Below are positions 40,811-48,600 of a stretch of 64,000 nucleotides of DNA, in pieces (position 1 is the stretch's first letter; each line of letters begins with the position of its first letter). Position numbers and translations under genes: made by a program. The notes beneath the pieces were generated by a model. It was not told the DNA's origin and made no database searches. It worked only from the letters and a program-made list of their open reading frames with translations. This DNA comes from Thermogemmatispora tikiterensis (GTDB lineage: Bacteria; Chloroflexota; Ktedonobacteria; Ktedonobacterales; Ktedonobacteraceae): the NCBI RefSeq assembly GCF_003268475.1, contig NZ_MCIF01000002.1, forward strand, positions 1,966,259 to 2,030,258, read 5' to 3'.

Positions 40811-42142
40811 TTAGGGCAGCACGTGCTTGGTGACGAAGCGATGGGAGCGCACCGGCACACAGGTCCCCGTTGGACACTGTTGCTCTTCAATATGCATCTG
40901 GAAATGCTCTGGCCAATAGCGGCGGGCCGTCTTATACGCATTGGGGGCCTGGATGCCGAAGCCACAGAGAGAGCCATCGGGGACATAGCCGGCCAGCTCA
41001 TCCAGCAGATCGAGATCCGAGCGCACGCCCAGGTCGCTGATAACGCCTTCGAGGATGCCCGTCATGCGCTTGACCCCGATGCGGCAGGGCACACACTTGC
41101 CACACGACTCGTTGCTCAGATAGCGTGTGCGCTCCATCGCCCAGGCCACCATGCAGGTCTGAGCGGGCAGAAGCTCGATGACGCCAGATCCGACAATGGC
41201 GCCGGCCTCCTCCAGGGGATCAAAGTCAAAAGGCAGATCGAGCAGGCTGACCGGTAAAGCCCCACCCTCAGCACCGCCAACGACGACAGCGCGCAGCTCG
41301 CTGTCTGGATGGTTCAGGCCAGCATGGCGCAGGATCTCGCGCAGACTGCTGCCAAACGGGACCTCGACTACCCGTGGCTCGGCATCGGGGACCGCATCGT
41401 AGATGGTCAGCACCTTCGTGCCAGGCGTCGTCTCGCTACCCAGACGTCGGAAAGCCTCGGGGCCGTCGCGTACAATCAGAGGAACATTGGCCAGCGTCTC
41501 CAGTGAGTTGATGGCCGTCGGCTTGTCCCACAGTCCATAGACGGCTGGATAGGGTGGACGCTGCTCCGGCATCCCGCGCCGGCCCTTGATAACAGCAATC
41601 TGGACTGTCTCTTCGCCCCCAATGAAGCCGATGTCGAACCCCACGACGTTGATCGTACAGTGGAAGGTCGTCCCAAGGATCGAACGGCCTACTAACCCGG
41701 CCTCCAACGCTTCATTGAGCGCCTGCTGCACTGCCTCGATTCCCTCGCGGAAGAGGCTGCGCGTCATCAAATAGGCCTCCGTTGCCCCAACGGCATAGGC
41801 GGCCAAAAGGATTCCTTCGATTATCTGATGTGGATTGCGCTCCAACAAAGAGCGCGCTGCCCACGAGCGCGGATCGGCATCGTAGGCATTGCAAATGACG
41901 TATTTGGGCGATTCCTGCTGACGGCGCACAATACGCCACTTCTCGCCCGTCAGGCGTCCAGCGCCACCGCGCCCGCGCAGGCGGGCCTCGCTCACCAACT
42001 GGATCACCTGCTCAGGCGTCTGATCATGCAAAGCGCGTTCGAGCGCGCTATAGCCTCCCTGCTGCCGGTAGCTCTGGAGCGAGCGCAGATCAGGCTCGCC
42101 GCGCCGTCGCAGAACGCGATAGGCCGAATCGAACTCAGGCAT
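40811..42142 (-). CDS. NuoF-like (51-kDa) flavoprotein with altered nucleotide-binding motif
   Basis: This 443-residue protein matches NuoF/HoxF in its FMN loop RGRGGAGRLTGEKW (about residue 55), DIGFIGGEETVQIAVIKGRRG (about 175), PPYPAVYGLWDKPTAINSLET and the [4Fe-4S] motif ESCGKCVPCRIGVKRM (about 345) with a later LCGFG cysteine. Two spots differ from the family: the normally strict NADEGEPG, which contacts NADH, reads NAYDADPR, and FPTG reads RLTG. The [4Fe-4S] ligands are complete. NADH binding may thus be changed or lost. It starts eight bases inside the preceding gene's end, so the two are coupled. Apart from being soluble, its partners here are not those of complex I. Confidence 0.8.
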   Translation of the reverse strand: MPEFDSAYRVLRRRGEPDLRSLQSYRQQGGYSALERALHDQTPEQVIQLVSEARLRGRGGAGRLTGEKWRIVRRQQESPKYVICNAYDADPRSWAARSLLERNPHQIIEGILLAAYAVGATEAYLMTRSLFREGIEAVQQALNEALEAGLVGRSILGTTFHCTINVVGFDIGFIGGEETVQIAVIKGRRGMPEQRPPYPAVYGLWDKPTAINSLETLANVPLIVRDGPEAFRRLGSETTPGTKVLTIYDAVPDAEPRVVEVPFGSSLREILRHAGLNHPDSELRAVVVGGAEGGALPVSLLDLPFDFDPLEEAGAIVGSGVIELLPAQTCMVAWAMERTRYLSNESCGKCVPCRIGVKRMTGILEGVISDLGVRSDLDLLDELAGYVPDGSLCGFGIQAPNAYKTARRYWPEHFQMHIEEQQCPTGTCVPVRSHRFVTKHVLP

Positions 42143-42875
42143 CTGGCTGCCTCACATGATGAATATTTCCCCACACCCCACGCTTATCAGGTGCCAGCCC
42201 GCGCTCGGGCTGATCATCGCGCGTGATCCCCTTGACTGCCGGCGCCGGCTTGAACTTCGGGCTGAGCGTCGCGATCCCAAAGATATCGCTGAGATCGACA
42301 CCGCGCGCCTGGACGATGCGCTTGGCGGCCTGCAGCGGCAGATAGCCGTAATGGTCCATGACGGCATCCAACAGGGCCGGCAGGGCCGCCGCTTCATGCG
42401 GCCACTGCTCCAGCAACTCATCCACCTTGCTCAGATCAATCTCCGGCTCCAGATGATCTTTAACTGGCATCGCCACACACGGCGCGACTGGGCGATTGGG
42501 ATAGGCTGTGGCATACTCAGAGATGCGCGGCGTATAGAAACCGGCTTTCGAGATGCCAGTCGCTTCGGGAATCTTGCGCGAAGTGAATTTCTCAGCGCCC
42601 TCACGAATGTAGGAACGGAACCAGGGCCGTTCCTTCCAACGGTGCAGCGGCTCGTACTCGATCGTGATGGCGCGCGGCGGACAGGCCTTCTCGCAGAGCA
42701 AGCAGGCCTCGCACTTCAGATTTAGCTCGGTCTTAAGTCCCTCTTCAGCAATCAACTGGATCAGCCCGCGGCTTCGCGGCGGCAATTTAGGCTTCTCATA
42801 AGGATAGAGCCGTGTCACCTTGGGCCGGAAGAGGTGGCTGAAGGTCAGCCCCATTCCCTGCAGGATGCCACGCAT
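42135..42875 (-). CDS. Chimera of half NuoI (one [4Fe-4S]) and the helical half of NuoE
   Basis: This 246-residue protein opens exactly like NuoI: LTFSHLFRPKVTRLYPYEKP (residues 10-29), then LKCEACLLCEKACPPRAITI (about 54-73). The second [4Fe-4S] motif of NuoI is absent. After a linker (about 75-145) comes VDELLEQWPHEAAALPALLD, then DHYGYLPLQAAKRIVQARGV and SDIFGIATLSPKF, the pattern of the N-terminal helical domain of NuoE (YGYLPxxA...VYGVATFYxxF). The thioredoxin-like [2Fe-2S] half of NuoE, with its four cysteines, is missing; the tail is short and hydrophilic. So only one cluster remains. The gene lies three bases after nuoB's stop and overlaps nuoF by eight bases. The reading is by motif; a genuine new family is possible. 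Confidence 0.7.
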   Translation of the reverse strand: MRGILQGMGLTFSHLFRPKVTRLYPYEKPKLPPRSRGLIQLIAEEGLKTELNLKCEACLLCEKACPPRAITIEYEPLHRWKERPWFRSYIREGAEKFTSRKIPEATGISKAGFYTPRISEYATAYPNRPVAPCVAMPVKDHLEPEIDLSKVDELLEQWPHEAAALPALLDAVMDHYGYLPLQAAKRIVQARGVDLSDIFGIATLSPKFKPAPAVKGITRDDQPERGLAPDKRGVWGNIHHVRQPDA

Positions 42876-42878
42876 GGG

Positions 42879-43487
42879 CTACACCTCGCCTTCCTTCTCA
42901 CCGCGCACCTTCAGGCCCTGCTTGAGAATCTTCTCGCGCAGCTTGAGCAGCCCTTCGATCAGCGCCTCTGGCCGCGGCGGACAACCGGGCACGTAGACAT
43001 CAACCGGCACAATGGTATCAACGCCCTGAACGGTGTAGTAACTATCGTAGAACTCACCGCCCGAGTTGGCGCACTGCCCCATGCTGATGACCCACTTCGG
43101 TTCGGGCATCTGCTCCCAGAGCAGACGCAGGCGCGGCGCCATTTTGACCGAGACCGTGCCGGCGACAATCATCAGGTCAGCCTGACGTGGGCTGGAACGG
43201 AAGACTTCCGAGCCAAAACGGGCCAGATCATAGTGCGACTGCGCGCTCGCCATCATTTCGATGGCACAGCAGGCCAGACCATAGCCCAGCGGCCACACCG
43301 AGCGCGAGCGCGCCCAGTTCTGAGCCCATTGAAGCATATCGGCTAGACTGGTAATCGCCACTGGTAGCTCTTGATCACCTGGCGTATATTCGTGGGGGCC
43401 AGTCGCCATCGCAATGGGAACGGGCTTGCGCCGCGTTCCAGGCACTGCGGCTCTCTCCCCCGCTTGCTGGCTCGTCGTATTACTCAT
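42879..43487 (-). CDS. nuoB: NuoB-like [4Fe-4S] subunit
   Basis: This 202-residue protein is a clear NuoB homologue, the subunit holding terminal cluster N2 in complex I. The tandem cysteines are in [11 protein letters not shown] (about residue 62), followed by [16 protein letters not shown] (about 128) and [19 protein letters not shown] (about 155), so all four ligands are kept. [20 protein letters not shown] is also typical. NuoC and NuoD, which NuoB normally contacts and which form the quinone site, are not encoded here. ATG 43487 is preceded by GAGGAGCAATCATCTT. It is the first gene of the operon, with a promoter at about 43612. A [NiFe]-hydrogenase-like small subunit is less likely given the Nuo-type motifs. 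Confidence 0.85.
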   Translation of the reverse strand: MSNTTSQQAGERAAVPGTRRKPVPIAMATGPHEYTPGDQELPVAITSLADMLQWAQNWARSRSVWPLGYGLACCAIEMMASAQSHYDLARFGSEVFRSSPRQADLMIVAGTVSVKMAPRLRLLWEQMPEPKWVISMGQCANSGGEFYDSYYTVQGVDTIVPVDVYVPGCPPRPEALIEGLLKLREKILKQGLKVRGEKEGEV

Positions 43488-43611
43488 AAGATGATTGCTC
43501 CTCTACTGATTGCCCCTCGCCAAAGATGAGGCGACTTGCTCTCTCGGAACTGGAACAGGGATTCCCCGCTCGGAGGGGCGATGCTTCTCCTGGCCTTGTG
43601 GTCCGCAGTTT

Positions 43612-43620
43612 ATTATAGCA
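43612..43620 (-). promoter_or_regulatory. Extended -10 promoter (TGCTATAAT) of the Nuo-like operon
   Basis: The minus strand reads TGCTATAAT, a perfect extended -10; a poor -35 (TGGCGT) lies 17 bases upstream. Transcription from about 43605 would leave a leader of about 118 bases before nuoB. The 43488-43890 gap holds no gene. Confidence 0.55.
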
Positions 43621-43765
43621 CGTTTCACCCATTGACGCCAGAAAAGGGCGCCGCCGCGGAGCGGCCTCCGCAGCCGCTCTCTCCCCCTGGCGCTCCCCTC
43701 CTCGCCAGCGTCCACCCAGCTCTTGTCACCCTAAGCGGCCCTCGCTCTGCCTGCTTTACCTTGCC

Positions 43766-43794
43766 TTGCCTTGCCGTCTCGAATCGGCTATCAT
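43766..43794 (+). promoter_or_regulatory. Sigma-70-like promoter of leuB
   Basis: TTGCCT (43766-43771) and TATCAT (43789-43794) are separated by 17 bases. The -35 lies inside a short CCTTG pentamer repeat. A small hairpin GAACCTA/TAGGTTC (43819-43840) follows in the leader; it is too small to call an attenuator. Confidence 0.5.
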
Positions 43795-43890
43795 GGCACT
43801 GTCCATCCAGCGGATAGCGAACCTATCCCTACGTAGGTTCACCTCAAGTTGGAGGTCAAGGCTTAAGATCGTACAGGGAGGATTCCTGCA

Positions 43891-45000
43891 TTGGGTACCT
43901 ACAAGATCGCCGTCCTGCCAGGCGACGGCATTGGCCCCGAGGTGACCACCCAGGCTCTGCGTGTGCTGGAACGGGTCGGTGCCCGCTTTGGCCACACTTT
44001 CCAGACAACGCAAGCCCTCGTCGGAGCCGCCGCTATCGAGGCCGAGGGCGATGCTATTTCCGATGCGACGATGGCCCTCTGTCAAGAGAGTGATGCCATC
44101 CTGTTCGGCGCTGTGGGAGGCGTCTCTCGCTACGAAGGCCCTAACTCCAAGGTCCAGCCTGAGCGCGCCCTCTTCCGCCTGCGTAAAGAGCTGGAGTTGT
44201 TTGCGAATCTGCGCCCGGTGCGTCCGTTTAAGGCGCTGCTGAATGCCTCAACGCTGAAGCCTTCGATCCTTGAGGGGACCGACCTGCTGGTTGTGCGTGA
44301 ACTCACGGGCGGCATCTATTTCGGCAAGCCTAGCGAGATCCGCCAGACCCCACACGGCCTGGAGGCTATCGATACTCTGCTCTACAGCGAGGGGGAGATT
44401 GAACGCATCGTACGCACGGCCTTCGAGTTGGCCCGAGGTCGTACCAAAAAGAAGGTGACCTCGGTCGATAAGGCCAATGTACTCAGCTCTTCTCGCCTCT
44501 GGCGTCGCGTGGCTGAGCGCGTCGCCGCTGACTATCCCGACATCACTTTTGAGCATTTGCTGGTTGACGCCTGCGCGATGCATTTGATCCGTCGTCCAGC
44601 CAGCTTTGATGTGATTGTGACAGAAAATATGTTCGGTGATATTTTGACTGATGAGGCCTCGATGCTGGCTGGCTCGATGGGCATGCTTCCGTCGGCAAGT
44701 CTGGGGACGCGACAGACAGCGCATGGTACCTTCGGCCTCTATGAGCCAATTCACGGCTCGGCCCCCGATATCGCTGGCCAGAATAAGGCCAATCCGATCG
44801 CCTCGATCCTCTCGCTGGCGATGCTGCTGCGGCACTCCTTGAGCCTGGAGGCAGAGGCTCAGGCGGTCGAGCGCGCTGTTGAGCAGGTGATCGATGCCGG
44901 CTATCGTACCGAAGACCTGCAGGAAGCGGGGAAAACCATCGTCGGGACCGAGGAGATGGGGCGTCTGATCGCCGAGGCAGTCACGGCGACCTCATCCTGA
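43891..45000 (+). CDS. leuB: 3-isopropylmalate dehydrogenase
   Basis: This 369-residue enzyme oxidatively decarboxylates 3-isopropylmalate with NAD+ in leucine synthesis. It begins [16 protein letters not shown] (residues 3-18), has the substrate-binding arginines in [20 protein letters not shown] (about 93-112), [17 protein letters not shown] (about 131) and the metal aspartates in [20 protein letters not shown] (about 232-251). [12 protein letters not shown] and [20 protein letters not shown] are the usual cofactor-side motifs; the aspartate expected for NAD use fits LeuB more than isocitrate dehydrogenase. The start is TTG 43891 with GGGAGG about nine bases upstream. It is divergent from the Nuo-like operon and no other leu gene is in the window. 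Confidence 0.92.
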   Translation: MGTYKIAVLPGDGIGPEVTTQALRVLERVGARFGHTFQTTQALVGAAAIEAEGDAISDATMALCQESDAILFGAVGGVSRYEGPNSKVQPERALFRLRKELELFANLRPVRPFKALLNASTLKPSILEGTDLLVVRELTGGIYFGKPSEIRQTPHGLEAIDTLLYSEGEIERIVRTAFELARGRTKKKVTSVDKANVLSSSRLWRRVAERVAADYPDITFEHLLVDACAMHLIRRPASFDVIVTENMFGDILTDEASMLAGSMGMLPSASLGTRQTAHGTFGLYEPIHGSAPDIAGQNKANPIASILSLAMLLRHSLSLEAEAQAVERAVEQVIDAGYRTEDLQEAGKTIVGTEEMGRLIAEAVTATSS

Positions 45001-45272
45001 TCGACGGCGGGGTTATCCTACCCTGCCTTCCTTCCTTATTTTTCGGTTGTCTGGTCGCCTTTACCTTGCTCAGGCATAGCCAGTCTAAGCGAGGGGAACA
45101 GGCGGCCAGACACTAGCCAGCCCAGACTTGCAGGCGAGCTGGCCAACGAGAGAAGCAGATAAGAGAGGACAGGCGGCAGATGGCACAGAGCCACCTGTGG
45201 CCCAGGGGCGGCGAGCACTCTCAGACAGCTCCCCGCCGGGATAGGCCACCATCTGCAGCGGCTTATTGCTCC

Positions 45273-45551
45273 CTAGCCCATCATTGGTTTCGGACAGGGT
45301 CCCAGGTGTTGCAGGCGCGCTCGCATCTCCTCTAGACGGGCAAGAAGCCGCTGCCGCTGCTCCTCTCCCTGTTCCGCTCCTTCTGGCGGCTGCTCCCTCT
45401 GCTCTTGCTCAACAAGTGCCTGCTCAAGACTTGCAATCTCGGTGAGCAGCCGCTGACGTTGCACATACCAGCGCGTGACCGCTCGTTCTACACCCATTGC
45501 TCGCTTTATGATTCCTGGCTTCATTCCCACAGGCCGATCAGGCCGGGCCAT
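45273..45551 (-). CDS. Possible small coiled-coil protein
   Basis: This 92-residue frame would encode a Glu/Gln/Arg-rich coiled coil (AVTRWYVQRQRLLTEIASLE to ARLEEMRARLQHL). The composition looks like a real protein, yet neither ATG 45551 nor the internal ATG 45524 has a clear ribosome site. It lies between leuB and the CheA gene. The flanking stretch 45001-45272 shows no gene. No family recognised; it may be spurious. Confidence 0.35.
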   Translation of the reverse strand: MARPDRPVGMKPGIIKRAMGVERAVTRWYVQRQRLLTEIASLEQALVEQEQREQPPEGAEQGEEQRQRLLARLEEMRARLQHLGPCPKPMMG

Positions 45552-45584
45552 GCGCCGTTACGCTATGCGCAGGAGCGAGGTCAT

Positions 45585-45601
45585 TAGCCGCGTCGCGGCT
45601 A
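45585..45601 (-). terminator. Short hairpin behind the CheA gene
   Basis: TAGCCGC (45585-45591) and GCGGCTA (45595-45601) pair perfectly around a three-base loop, about 70 bases beyond the stop of the CheA hybrid gene. No T-run follows, so it may only be an mRNA-stabilising end. Confidence 0.4.
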
Positions 45602-45668
45602 CGAGCGACGCAGCAGCTGAGCACCTGCCTACCACCCGCTGATCGGCCCGGCCCTGCTGCCCGCTGAT

Positions 45669-48600
45669 CTAGGCACTGGCGCCATAGACGAGGCGATTCA
45701 GCGTCGAGATTAGCTCCTCATCCTGATAGGGTTTGACAATGTAGGCGCTGGCCCCAAGCTGCATGGCGCGCTGCTTATGCTTCGAGGCGGCGCGTGAGGT
45801 CAGGACCACCAGCGGCAAGGTGCGATACTGCTCTTGTGAGCGGACAGTGGCCATCAGCTCGTAGCCATCCATGCGCGGCATCTCGATATCGAGTAGGACT
45901 GCTGCCGGTGGCTGAGTAGAGATCAGCTCCAGAGCTTCGACGCCATCACGAGCCGTCTGGACCTCCCAGCCGTGTTGCTTGAGCATATTACTTACCACGC
46001 GGCGCACACTCGGGCTATCGTCCACCACCAGCACATGCCTGCCGCGCTCCACGCGCTGCGAGGGGAGCGGAGTTGCCGGCGGGCGTACCGCAGGTAGCAC
46101 CCCGGTATTGACAGTCACTGTTGTGGCCGCCGCAGCCAGCGAGGCCGGCATCTGAGCTTGCGCGGTCGCAGCAACTGCCAGACTCTCCTGCGGTTGCGAC
46201 AGGGTGCCCGCGATGGCTCCCGTGCCGCGGCGCTGTACCGAGAGCAGCTCGTTCAGCTCCAGGATCAGAATCACACGCCCGTTGCCGAGCACGGTGCCGC
46301 CAGCGATTCCATGTACATGACGCAGATGGGGACCCAGGTTCTTCATTACCACATCCATGCGGGTCCTGACTTCGTCCACCACCAGCGCTACACGATGACG
46401 ACCCGTATTCACCAGGAGCAGCGGAGAGCGCTCATCGATTTCACCGGCGGGCAGCTTGAGATAGTGAGCAAGCTGGCTGAGTGGATAGACATCGTTCTGC
46501 ACCACGACCGCCGGGCGCCCGCCGTGAGTTGTGCGCTTAAAGGTATCGAGCCGGCCAATGGCCTCGACCAGCGTTGTTGGGACAGCATACTGCTGGTCGC
46601 CGACGCGGACCATCATCACGCTTTGAATGGCCAGACTGGTGGGGAACTTCATGGTGAAGGCTGTCCCCTGGCCCGGCGTCGAATCGACCTCTAGCGTGGC
46701 CCGCAGACGTGAAATGCTATCGCGTACCACATCCAGGCCCACGCCACGCCCACTTTCCTCACTGACCACCTCAGCGGTCGAGAAGCCGGGGCGGAAGATC
46801 AGATCGATGACGTCGCTGGGTGAGAGAACCTGATCGGGCCGGATCAGTCCACGGGCAATGGCTGCTTGACGCACCCTCTCGGGATCGATACCGGTCCCAT
46901 CGTCGCGCACCGTAATCACTACCTGATTGCCCTCGTAGGAGGCCGAGAGCTTGACGAGGCCTGCCGCCGGTTTACCCTTGCGCACACGTACCTCTGGCTC
47001 CTCGATGGCATGATTGACAGCGTTGCGCATCAGGTGCAGCAGCGGACCGGCGATCTCCTCATAGACCGTGCGATCAACTTCAGTATCCTCGCCTTCGGTC
47101 ACAAAGTTGATCTCCTTATGCTGCTTGAGCGCGACGGAGCGGACCGCGCGATAGAGGCGTGGGATCATCGACGAAAGCGGCACCAGGCGCGTCTTCATCA
47201 GGCGATCCTGGAAGGTGGTGCTTAGACGGCTTTCACGGGCGAAAATGCTCTCGCACTCGCGGATGACCGCCTCCATCTCGCTGCTCAGGGTAATCATGTC
47301 CGAGACGCCCTCGCTGAGACCGCGGGTGAGCTGATGGAATTCCGTATAGCGGTCCAGCTCCAGCTCATCGAACTCGGCCAGGTGTGCCGGCTCGCCGTTG
47401 CCGGTGGGAGCAGGACGTCCGGCCTGAAGAGCCGGCAAGCGAGAGGCGCCATTGCCCGTGCCAGGGGGAACCTGGACCACGCGCCCACTGGGCAAGGTTG
47501 CCGCCTCAAAGCGGCTCTCTAGCTTCTGACCCACATCGCGCAGGCGCTCACTACTCATGCTCACATCGGCCACCAGGCGCATCAGGCGCTGGATATGCTC
47601 TTCAAGAGCACTGCGGTTGACCAGCAATTCGCCGAAGAGATTCACCAGCTCATCCAGTTTCTGGAGACGCACACGCACGCTCAACTCAGCAGCTGGCGAA
47701 CGTTGCATCAGCAATTCGCCGGCAGAGGAAGCGGCCTCGGACACGGTACGAGAGAAGGTCGAGCTCTCAGGGCCTTCGCTGCTCTCGAGGAGGCTCTCCA
47801 GCTCCTCTTCAGCGGGCAGAGGCGAGAGCTGCTGCTCACCAAGCAGCTCAGCGTAGCGTGCTCGCATAGCCGCCACAGCCGCTTCCAGAGTTGCGCGATC
47901 CTCACCCCGGTTATTGATGAGGCGATCAAGGGTCTCCGCTGTATCGAGAATGATGCCGATTACAGGCGGGGTGATAGCGATCCGACCTTCCATGATGCTA
48001 TCGAGCAGATCCTCGGAGACGTGGCAGAGGTCCGCGATAAGGCGGAAGCCCATCATGCCCGCCGCTCCTTTAAGGGTATGGGTCGCGCGTCGGATACTCT
48101 GGAGAATATCTCGATCCTCGGGCGACTTCTCCAGAGCGGCCACATTCATACTGATCGTCTGCAGATGCTCCTCCGCCTCCAATCGGAAGATTTCAGCGGC
48201 CTCCTCGCCAAAGTCAGTGCCCTCACTGACCGCCGAGCCACCGCTTGCTGACGATACGGAAGGAGCAGGCACAGGTGAAGGTGGCGGTGGCGGTGCAACC
48301 ACGGGCGGAGGATTGACCTGAGCCCGCGGGATCTCCAACGCAGGCAGCGGCCCGCTACCCGACGGTGGTTGCTGCAAGTTGGCAGCCGTCTCCAGATCGG
48401 CGTTCCCTGTCAGCTGAGCCAGAAACTCACGGCGCACCTCAATCTCAATCTCATTACGCAGCCGCTTGACCAGCTCCTCGTAACTCTCCTGCCCATCAGG
48501 TCCAACGATCTCATGCTGAAGTTGACGCTGGCGTTCAAATTCCTGGCGCACCTCCTCACGGATCTGGCGCTCCAGCTCCATGCGCGCAGCCAGAGAGAGA

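Noticed and set aside
40638..40877. 80-residue extension of the NuoG/GltD fusion overlapping nuoF
   Set aside because: No domain in the extra part; the family-like sequence begins at ATG 40637. The stretch also contains simple repeats (GACTGACCGTGTGACCGACCG).
43819..43840. Leucine attenuator or T-box ahead of leuB
   Set aside because: Only a 7-bp hairpin is present; there is no leucine-codon leader peptide, no T-box sequence and no terminator stem.
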